Shown in pieces: positions 23,976-29,442 of a stretch of 29,442 bases of DNA. The stretch's first letter is position 1. Every line of letters starts with the position of its first letter. The notes below the pieces were generated by a model. The model was not told where the DNA came from, ran no database searches, and was given only the letters and a program-made list of their open reading frames with translations. This DNA comes from an uncultured Clostridia bacterium (GTDB taxonomy: Bacteria > Bacillota > Clostridia > UMGS1883), in assembly GCA_934476455.1 (NCBI GenBank), contig CAKSNY010000032.1:1-29442 (forward strand). Direction: 5' to 3'. A program made the position numbers and the translations under genes.

Positions 23976-25070
23976 TTAAAATATTTTTACGGGGGTTTCG
24001 CGGTATTCCGCGCCGCCCTCTTTTTTTTGTACCAAATTATAAATATCCGCCGCGCGGCACTCCAGAGCGAAAATGTCCGAGCCTTTTATATCCGCGCCCC
24101 TGTCTGCAACAGGAAGGTTTGCACCGGATTTTATTATGCGCAAAATCTCTGCCCCTTTTTTGTTAAACGCGCACGGGCGGATATACTGCGGCAGCGGCGA
24201 AACACGAAAGCGGTTTCGTATCGCAAGATTTATTATTATTCTTCGTATGCGGCTTAAGGGGTAGCGTTTACATAAAGCGCCGAGGCATATTTCTTCAAAT
24301 GTGTTTTTGTCTGCCGCTTTTTTTATGCGTGCTGCAATTTCACGGTTGCAGTCGGGTACGCTCATAAGATCCTCCGTTGATGCGGTTTTTACGGCGGCGG
24401 CAAAAATTTCGTCAAAATCTTCTATAAAAACGCTTCCCGCCCCGCGGCTTTCTTTCAGCTTGGCGCGGATTGCCGTTGCAGAGGGCAAAAATACGTCGGG
24501 TGAGGCGTCATTATATCCTCCGCCCTCGCGCTTTATTGTAAAAGGTTTTATCGCCGAATGTATTTTATTAAGCGCCTTTATATACTCGACACCCAAAATA
24601 TTATTGGGGGATTTTAAAACCTCGCCGTATTCGGAGAGCGCCTCCGCCCTCGCGCGGGCGTAGGAAAGCCCGTCCGAAAGCTTTTTCTTAAGCTCTCTTT
24701 CAAATTCCGCACCGCCGCAAAGCTCTGCCTCTGCCGCGCGTGAAAGAAGTTTAATATCACCGCATTCGCTTCCGAAAAAAAGCTTGTCCACACATCCGCA
24801 CGCATCAAGTGTGCGCACGGCACCTTCGGAAAAATGTTCGGCAGAGGAAAGTGCATACACGCACGGTAAATCAATAACAAGGTCAGCCCCGCCGAGCACG
24901 GCGTCCCCCGCACGTATGGCTTTGGGGTAAACGGCACAGTCGCCGCGCTGCACAAAATGCGTACTCATAATCGCAATTATTGCATCGCCTTCCTCGCGCA
25001 TCTTTAAAAAAAGCCGCCTGTGTCCCTCATGAAAAGGATTAAATTCGGCAATTACTGCGGATATTATCAC
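23976..25070 (-). CDS. tmcAL: tRNA(Met) cytidine acetate ligase (YlbM/TmcAL)
   Basis: The 364-residue protein has the nucleotidyltransferase motif AEFNPFHEGHRR (8-19) and the family motif SPNNILGVEYIKAL, with STHFVQRGDCAVYPK near residue 35. TmcAL activates acetate with ATP to acetylate the wobble cytidine of elongator tRNA(Met). It starts with GTG at 25070, with GAGGTG upstream. The neighbouring pta-ackA genes make acetyl-CoA and acetate, a plausible link to its acetate substrate, although the two units diverge. Confidence 0.9.
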   Translation of the reverse strand: MIISAVIAEFNPFHEGHRRLFLKMREEGDAIIAIMSTHFVQRGDCAVYPKAIRAGDAVLGGADLVIDLPCVYALSSAEHFSEGAVRTLDACGCVDKLFFGSECGDIKLLSRAAEAELCGGAEFERELKKKLSDGLSYARARAEALSEYGEVLKSPNNILGVEYIKALNKIHSAIKPFTIKREGGGYNDASPDVFLPSATAIRAKLKESRGAGSVFIEDFDEIFAAAVKTASTEDLMSVPDCNREIAARIKKAADKNTFEEICLGALCKRYPLSRIRRIIINLAIRNRFRVSPLPQYIRPCAFNKKGAEILRIIKSGANLPVADRGADIKGSDIFALECRAADIYNLVQKKEGGAEYRETPVKIF

Positions 25071-25098
25071 AAAAACACCTCTTTTTCTAAAAAAAGCA

Positions 25099-25127
25099 TT
25101 GAAAAATACTTATTTATATTATATACT
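25099..25127 (+). promoter_or_regulatory. Sigma-A promoter of pta-ackA
   Basis: TTGAAA (25099-25104), 17-bp spacer, TATACT (25122-25127), 38 nt before the pta start. The divergent tmcAL start is 29 nt to the left of the -35. Confidence 0.75.
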
Positions 25128-25164
25128 ATTTGTTTGGAAAAATAAATAGTTGGAGGAATATTTT

Positions 25165-26166
25165 ATGAGTAAATTTTTAGACTCCGTCAAGGAAAGGGCG
25201 CGCGCAGAAAAAAAGACGATTATTCTGCCCGAGTCTATGGACAGAAGAACCTTCGAAGCGGCAGAACAAATCCTTAAAGAGGGAATAGCAAATCTTATAA
25301 TAATAGGCACACCCGAGGAAATTGAAGAAAACAGCAAGGGTTTTGACATTTCCGGTGCAACTGTTATAAATCCCTTTACATATGAAAAAACAGAAGAGTA
25401 TATAAACCTTTTTACAGAACTCAGAAAGGCTAAGGGGCTTACCTATGAGGACGCAAAGAAAACCGCGCTCGGGGATTATATGTACTATGCCTGCCTTATG
25501 GTAAAGGCGGGCGACGCAGACGGCGTTGTATCCGGCGCATGTCATTCTACGGCAAATACGCTCCGTCCCAGCCTTCAGATTATTAAAACAAGGCCGGGCG
25601 TTCGCCTTGTATCGGCGTTCTTCCTTATGGTTGTTCCCGATTGCGAATACGGCGCAGACGGCACATTTATATTTGCAGACAGCGGGCTTGAACAAAATCC
25701 CGACCCCGAAAAACTTGCGGCAATCGCAGCGTGCTCTGCGGAAAGCTTTGAGCTTCTTGTTCAGAAAGAGGCAGTTGTTGCTATGCTTTCTCATTCAACA
25801 AAGGGCAGCGCAAAGCATGCCGATGTTGATAAAGTTGTAGAGGCTACACGCCTTTGCAAGGAGCAAAACCCCAATCTTAAGGTAGACGGCGAGCTTCAGC
25901 TCGACGCGGCAATAGTGCCCGAGGTAGGCGCGTCAAAGGCACCGCAAAGCCCTGTTGCAGGCAAGGCAAATGTTTTGGTATTCCCTGACCTTGACGCGGG
26001 CAATATCGGCTACAAGCTTGTACAGCGCCTTGCAAAGGCAGAAGCGTACGGTCCCGTTACACAGGGTATTGCAATGCCCATTAACGACCTTTCGCGCGGA
26101 TGCAGCGCAGAGGATATTGTAGGCGTGGTGGCAATCACATGTGTACAGTCACAGGCTGCAAAATAA
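25165..26166 (+). CDS. pta: Phosphate acetyltransferase
   Basis: The 333-residue enzyme interconverts acetyl-CoA and acetyl phosphate. It is the short, single-domain Pta typical of Firmicutes, with motifs VKAGDADGVVSGACHSTANT, SHSTKGSA and VGASKAPQSPVAGKANVLVF. ATG 25165 is chosen because TTGGAGG precedes it; an in-frame start at 25150 overlaps that site. It is paired with ackA 22 nt downstream, the standard acetate/ATP module of fermentative bacteria. Confidence 0.96.
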   Translation: MSKFLDSVKERARAEKKTIILPESMDRRTFEAAEQILKEGIANLIIIGTPEEIEENSKGFDISGATVINPFTYEKTEEYINLFTELRKAKGLTYEDAKKTALGDYMYYACLMVKAGDADGVVSGACHSTANTLRPSLQIIKTRPGVRLVSAFFLMVVPDCEYGADGTFIFADSGLEQNPDPEKLAAIAACSAESFELLVQKEAVVAMLSHSTKGSAKHADVDKVVEATRLCKEQNPNLKVDGELQLDAAIVPEVGASKAPQSPVAGKANVLVFPDLDAGNIGYKLVQRLAKAEAYGPVTQGIAMPINDLSRGCSAEDIVGVVAITCVQSQAAK

Positions 26167-26188
26167 TTAAAAAGGAAGGAAATTTAAA

Positions 26189-27382
26189 ATGAAAATTCTT
26201 GTAATAAATGCAGGCAGCTCATCTCTTAAATATCAGCTTATAGATATGGACAGCAAAAAGGTTATGGCAAAGGGTCTTTGCGAAAGAATAGGAATAGACG
26301 GCAGCCGCCTTAACCACACACCGGCAGGCGGGGAAAAGGTTGTTATCGAAAGCCCCATGCCAAGCCACGCAGACGCTATACGTATGGTAATAGACGCACT
26401 TGTTAATAAAGAGTACGGCGTAATAGCTTCAATGTCTGAAATAGGTGCGGTAGGTCACCGTGTTGTCCATGGCGGAGAGCGTTTTTCCGGCAGCGTTGTT
26501 ATAGATGAGGAGGTAAAGCAGGGCGTGCGCGACTGTATAGAGCTTGCACCGCTTCACAATCCCGCAAACCTTATCGGTATAGAAGCGTGCGAAAAGGTTA
26601 TGCCCGGCGTTAAGCAGGTAGGCGTTTTTGATACGGCATTCCACCAGACAATGCCTAAGGAGGCATATCTCTACGGTATTCCGTACGAATATTACGAAAA
26701 ATATAAAATCCGCCGCTACGGTTTTCACGGAACAAGCCATAACTATGTTTCAAAAAAGGCGGCAGAGCTTCTCGGAAAAGACATTAAGGAGCTTTCTATA
26801 ATAACCTGCCATCTCGGCAACGGTTCCAGCATTGCAGCCGTTAAAAACGGCAAGGTAATAGATACAACAATGGGTCTTACACCTCTCGCCGGCGTTTTGA
26901 TGGGAACAAGAAGCGGCGATATAGACCCTGCAATTGTTACTTTCCTTATGGAAAAGGAAAACCTTGACACAAACGGCATAAACGAGGTTTTGAATAAGAA
27001 AAGCGGTGTATTCGGCGTAAGCGGTGTTTCAAGCGATTTCCGCGATTTGAGCAAGGCAGCGGAGGATGGAAACGGAAGGGCAAGGGCAGCTCTTGATATG
27101 TTTTATTACGGCGTAAAGAAATATATAGGCAGCTATGCGGCGGCACTCGGCGGTGTAGACGCGGTTGTATTCACAGCCGGTGTGGGTGAAAACGACAGCG
27201 CCGCGCGTGAAGGCATTACAAGCGGGCTTGAATTTATGGGTATAGCAATAGATAAGGAGAAAAACAAGGTTCGCGGAGAAGCAGCTGATATTTCCTCCGA
27301 CGGTGCAAAGGTAAGAACCCTTGTTATCCCCACCGATGAAGAAATGATGATAGCCCTTGAAACAGAAAGATTGACAAAATAA
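26189..27382 (+). CDS. ackA: Acetate kinase
   Basis: The 397-residue enzyme makes ATP and acetate from acetyl phosphate. Motifs: VINAGSSSLKYQLID at the N-terminus, AVGHRVVHGGE, HLGNGSSIAAVKNGKVIDTT, RSGDIDPAI and FTAGVGEND. The full length and motif set fit an active enzyme. GGAAGGAAATTTAAA precedes the ATG. There is no clear terminator before the next promoter, which starts 4 nt after the stop. Confidence 0.97.
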   Translation: MKILVINAGSSSLKYQLIDMDSKKVMAKGLCERIGIDGSRLNHTPAGGEKVVIESPMPSHADAIRMVIDALVNKEYGVIASMSEIGAVGHRVVHGGERFSGSVVIDEEVKQGVRDCIELAPLHNPANLIGIEACEKVMPGVKQVGVFDTAFHQTMPKEAYLYGIPYEYYEKYKIRRYGFHGTSHNYVSKKAAELLGKDIKELSIITCHLGNGSSIAAVKNGKVIDTTMGLTPLAGVLMGTRSGDIDPAIVTFLMEKENLDTNGINEVLNKKSGVFGVSGVSSDFRDLSKAAEDGNGRARAALDMFYYGVKKYIGSYAAALGGVDAVVFTAGVGENDSAAREGITSGLEFMGIAIDKEKNKVRGEAADISSDGAKVRTLVIPTDEEMMIALETERLTK

Positions 27383-27385
27383 TTG

Positions 27386-27414
27386 TTGACAATTGAAAAA
27401 AACAATAGTATAAT
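27386..27414 (+). promoter_or_regulatory. Consensus sigma-A promoter of yceD-rpmF
   Basis: TTGACA (27386-27391), 17-bp spacer, TATAAT (27409-27414): an exact match to consensus, 44 nt before the gene. It suggests strong, growth-linked expression. Confidence 0.9.
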
Positions 27415-27457
27415 ATATAAGCGCCTGTAAAGGGACAAGAAGGCGAGTGTTTATTTT

Positions 27458-27991
27458 ATGAAGATAAATATTGCATCTGTTGTAAAAAATGACGGCGCGT
27501 CGCTGCCGTTTTCGGGCAGTATGGGATTGGGCAGGGTTTCCCTTTCGGGCAGCACGCTTGATTTTAAAAAGCCTGTAACGGTCAGCGGTGTTATACAAAG
27601 TCTCGGCGGTACGGTGGAAATCTCGGCAGATATCTGCGGGGAATACACAGCGCAATGCTCCCGCTGCGGAGAGGTGTGTACGCTGCCCCTTAAGGCAAGG
27701 CTCGAGGAAAGCACGGAGGAGGATTTTTCCGATGCGGACGAAGAATGTTTGTCCCTGAACGGAAATATTCTTGACATCGGCGGCGCTGTGGAGGCTGCCG
27801 TGTTCGGCGAAGTAGGGCTTAGGGTTTTGTGCAGCGAGGATTGCAAGGGGCTTTGCCCCGTGTGCGGCACAAATCTTAATAAAAACAAATGTAATTGCGA
27901 TACAACGGTCTATGACCCGCGATTCGCCATCTTTAGAAAACTAATGCAAAGAGGTGAAGAAAATGGCAGTTCCGAAGAGAAAGACTTCTAA
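27458..27991 (+). CDS. yceD: YceD/DUF177 family protein
   Basis: The 177-residue protein belongs to DUF177. It has the CxRC pair of the family (YTAQCSRCGEVCTLPL, about 65-80) and a second cysteine cluster (GLCPVCGTNLNKNKCNC) near the C-terminus, suggesting zinc binding. YceD lies next to rpmF in most bacteria and is linked to 23S rRNA handling or ribosome assembly. Its last nine codons and stop overlap rpmF by 29 nt, with the extra tail GEENGSSEEKDF. Confidence 0.9.
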   Translation: MKINIASVVKNDGASLPFSGSMGLGRVSLSGSTLDFKKPVTVSGVIQSLGGTVEISADICGEYTAQCSRCGEVCTLPLKARLEESTEEDFSDADEECLSLNGNILDIGGAVEAAVFGEVGLRVLCSEDCKGLCPVCGTNLNKNKCNCDTTVYDPRFAIFRKLMQRGEENGSSEEKDF

Positions 27992-28148
27992 AGCAAGAAA
28001 AAATAAAAGAAGAGCTAACTGGAAGTTGGCTGTTCCGGGCATGGTTAAGTGCTCAAACTGCGGTGAGCTTATAAAGTCACACGTGGTGTGCAATCATTGC
28101 GGCTATTATAAGGGCGTTCAGGTAGTTAAAAAGGCTGTTAATCAGTAA
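27963..28148 (+). CDS. rpmF: 50S ribosomal protein L32
   Basis: The 61-residue protein reads MAVPKRKTSKARKNKRRANW at the start, the L32 signature, then a four-cysteine zinc site (CSNC and CNHC). Start ATG 27963 has AGAGGTG upstream and lies within the end of yceD. The zinc-binding form, rather than a Cys-less paralogue, is present. Confidence 0.97.
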   Translation: MAVPKRKTSKARKNKRRANWKLAVPGMVKCSNCGELIKSHVVCNHCGYYKGVQVVKKAVNQ

Positions 28149-28152
28149 AAAA

Positions 28153-28189
28153 ATTGGGGCTGTGAAAAAAGGTTTTTCACAGTCTCAAT
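28153..28189 (+). terminator. Hairpin after rpmF
   Basis: A 17-bp stem (28153-28169 with 28173-28189, two G-U pairs) with a 3-nt loop lies 4 nt after the rpmF stop. The following T-run is short, so termination may be partial and tRNA-Arg 8 nt further may be co-transcribed. Confidence 0.65.
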
Positions 28190-28196
28190 TTCGTAT

Positions 28197-28273
28197 GCTT
28201 CCGTAGCTCAGCAGGATAGAGCGTTCGCCTCCTAAGCGAAAGGCCACGCGTTCGAATCGCGTCGGGAGCGCCA
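28197..28273 (+). tRNA. tRNA-Arg (anticodon CCT)
   Basis: A complete 77-nt cloverleaf. The acceptor stem is GCTTCCG/CGGGAGC (one G-U), the D-stem is GCTC/GAGC, and the anticodon stem TTCGC/GCGAA encloses the loop CTCCTAA (anticodon CCT at 28231-28233). The T-arm is ACGCG-TTCGAAT-CGCGT, then discriminator G and an encoded CCA. It reads AGG codons. Confidence 0.96.
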
Positions 28274-28275
28274 CT

Positions 28276-28316
28276 AAACGGGGCGGCGGGAAAGTCACCG
28301 CGCCCTGTTTCTCTTT
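28276..28316 (+). terminator. Terminator after tRNA-Arg
   Basis: AAACGGGGC...GCGG pairs with CCGCGCCCTGTTT (28276-28310, one bulge and one G-U), followed by CTCTTT. Confidence 0.6.
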
Positions 28317-28348
28317 ACAAAAAATACCTGTACATTAAGCATTTTGTC

Positions 28349-28377
28349 TTGACGTGGCTGTATTTTTGTGCTATTAT
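28349..28377 (+). promoter_or_regulatory. Sigma-A promoter of tadA
   Basis: TTGACG (28349-28354), 17-bp spacer, TATTAT (28372-28377). It lies only 14 nt before the TTG start at 28392, so the transcript has a very short leader containing GAGGTGG. Confidence 0.65.
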
Positions 28378-28391
28378 ATAGAGGTGGTTTT

Positions 28392-28847
28392 TTGGAAAAC
28401 AGGTTTATGCAAATTGCCATTAATGAGGCGTTTTCTGCCATAAACGAAGGGGAAATGCCTGTCGGCGCTGTTGTTGTGCGCGGGGGAGAGGTTATAGCAC
28501 GCGCGCATAATGTGCGCAATCGCCTGCACGACCCTACCCTTCATGCAGAGATTGCAGCTATCCGAAAGGCGTGCGCTTTTGTTTCGGATTGGCGCCTTGA
28601 AGGCTGCGACCTGTATGTTACGCTTGAACCGTGTGTTATGTGCAGCGGCGCGATTATAAATTCACGTTTGCGCAGTGTGTATTTCGGTGCGTATGACCCC
28701 GAATACGGTGCTGCCGGCGGCAGGATTGATTTATTTTCAAAAAGCTACTTCGGGTGTAAAACCGTTTGTTACGGCGGAATAATGGAAGATGAGTGTAAGA
28801 AGCTGATTGACGATTTTTTTGCGTCTTTGCGAAGAAAAAACGGTTAA
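28392..28847 (+). CDS. tadA: tRNA adenosine(34) deaminase
   Basis: The 151-residue enzyme converts adenosine 34 to inosine in tRNA-Arg(ACG). The zinc/catalytic motif HAE is at 51-53 (HAEIAAIRKA) and PCVMC at 80-84, with cysteines 81 and 84. The TTG at 28392 gives the usual N-terminus (MENRFMQIAINEAF...GEMPVGAVVV) and has GAGGTGG upstream; a start at the next ATG would drop five conserved residues. It is flanked by two tRNA genes. Confidence 0.94.
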   Translation: MENRFMQIAINEAFSAINEGEMPVGAVVVRGGEVIARAHNVRNRLHDPTLHAEIAAIRKACAFVSDWRLEGCDLYVTLEPCVMCSGAIINSRLRSVYFGAYDPEYGAAGGRIDLFSKSYFGCKTVCYGGIMEDECKKLIDDFFASLRRKNG

Positions 28848-28873
28848 TATCCGAGTGCGTATCAATTTAATAT

Positions 28874-28965
28874 GGAGATGTACCCAAGTGGTTGAAGGGT
28901 CCGGATTCGAAATCCGGTAGGTCGGTTCTGCCGGCGCTAGGGTTCAAATCCCTACATCTCCGCCA
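28874..28965 (+). tRNA. tRNA-Ser (anticodon CGA)
   Basis: A class II tRNA of 92 nt. The acceptor is GGAGATG/CATCTCC, the anticodon stem CCGGA/TCCGG encloses TTCGAAA (anticodon CGA at 28908-28910), and there is a long variable arm (GTCGG...CCGGC). The T-arm is TAGGG-TTCAAAT-CCCTA, then G and an encoded CCA. It reads UCG codons. Confidence 0.96.
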
Positions 28966-28967
28966 CG

Positions 28968-29001
28968 CCGGAGCAAGATATATATGCTTGCTCCGGTTTT
29001 T
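28968..29001 (+). terminator. Terminator after tRNA-Ser
   Basis: CCGGAGCAAG (28968-28977) pairs perfectly with CTTGCTCCGG (28987-28996), followed by TTTTTG. It starts 3 nt after the tRNA. Confidence 0.85.
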
Positions 29002-29012
29002 GTTTGCAAAAA

Positions 29013-29334
29013 TCAGAGCGCGTCAATATACCGCTGTTCCTCCTTTTTTTGCAAAAGTTCACATTCGCGCCGGCTATTCGGAATTTTCGAATAGTTGAGC
29101 TTTATAACTTTTCTCCCCATTCACTTTCCTTGAATCCCACTAAAACAAAATCCTTACTTATCGCAAGAGGACGCTTCACGGGCATTCCATTTAATTCCCT
29201 CACTTTACAAAACCCGAGAGTATTTTCCAATCGTCACTTTGAATATCGTCAGAATAGTTTTCCACACTATCCACAAAAACTACTGCTGCTGCTGCAAAAC
29301 CGCAGATTAACAAAACACATTGAATAATTTTTAT
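29013..29334 (-). pseudogene. Possible remnant of a small membrane-anchored protein gene, broken by frameshifts
   Basis: This AT-rich stretch has no intact gene, but on the minus strand successive short frames read like pieces of one protein. First comes a hydrophobic segment (CVLLICGFAAAAVVF) with an acidic part to SGFVK. In the next frame follows VRELNGMPVKRPLAISKDFV with FKESEWGE. In the third frame follows VIKLNYSKIPNSRRECELLQ, and after one more shift in a run of A, KKEEQRYIDAL and a stop at 29013-29015. Each shift goes to the adjoining codon without repeated or missing sense. There is no good start codon or ribosome site. The family is not recognised, and chance reading frames cannot be excluded. 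Confidence 0.3.
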
Positions 29335-29400
29335 GCTAAAAATTAAGATTATTTCAAGAAAACCTGTAAAATAGGCACATTCAAAAGATTTTCAAAGCAA

Positions 29401-29421
29401 ATTTACTACTAATTTACTACT
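29401..29421. repeat. Short tandem direct repeat near the right edge
   Basis: ATTTACTACT occurs twice (29401-29410 and 29412-29421) with an 11-bp period. It could be part of an integrase-binding arm or chance in AT-rich DNA. Nothing else is seen in 29335-29442; no complete frame enters from the right. Confidence 0.35.
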
Positions 29422-29442
29422 TTTGACGGAAAGACCTTTGAT

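Noticed and set aside
1..29442. CRISPR array
   Set aside because: No regularly spaced short repeats were seen on either strand; the only long repeat is the pair at 389-470 and 4641-4722.

Overview
This window looks like the chromosome of a spore-forming member of the Clostridia (Firmicutes/Bacillota). The evidence is a sporulation sigma-K gene, the Gram-positive rimP-nusA-rnpM-L7Ae-infB-rbfA-nrnA-truB-ribF operon order, a YlbM/TmcAL gene, an ECF sigma/RsiV pair, strong GGAGG ribosome-binding sites, frequent ATA isoleucine codons and Pta-AckA acetate metabolism. Genus or species cannot be told from the sequence.

Left part (1-4760) is visibly AT-rich accessory DNA. The edge holds the first 18 codons of a replication-initiator-type protein common on Firmicutes conjugative elements, plus a small cysteine-rich protein. 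Next comes a 4.25-kb unit bounded by 79-bp direct repeats that differ at one base. Its cargo is a three-gene minus-strand operon: an XRE repressor, an AAA ATPase and a large subtilisin-like protease. The last two match the IetA/IetS pair, known as a plasmid-stability locus and as an anti-phage system. The promoter is near consensus and overlaps a palindromic operator, with a second operator copy 33 bp away.

From 4887 on the DNA is core chromosome. An S-layer-homology surface protein (minus) is divergent from a plus-strand run: a zinc-finger Clp ATPase (ClpE-like), a divergent protein resembling isocitrate/isopropylmalate dehydrogenase but lacking its catalytic residues, an OGG1-type 8-oxoguanine glycosylase and a YqeG HAD phosphatase. 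A sigma-A promoter with a leader hairpin then drives the translation and RNA-maturation operon from rimP to ribF, followed by a patatin-like lipase, with six ATGA stop/start overlaps between 10982 and 19009. The run ends in a perfect 22-bp hairpin that contains the stop codons of both converging genes.

The right part holds a DUF6062-like duplicated metal-site protein (minus), sigK without a hydrophobic pro-sequence (plus), an RsiV-type anti-sigma factor and its ECF sigma factor (minus, with an ECF-type promoter in front), an AEC transporter and tmcAL (minus). Then come pta-ackA, yceD-rpmF, tRNA-Arg(CCT), tadA and tRNA-Ser(CGA) on the plus strand. The last 440 bp after tRNA-Ser is AT-rich and has no intact gene. 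It holds short minus-strand reading-frame pieces that may be the remains of a broken gene.

The best candidate for an unusual system is the repeat-bounded XRE-IetA-IetS unit. Its protein pair is already known, but its packaging between direct repeats without a recombinase of its own is worth a closer look.
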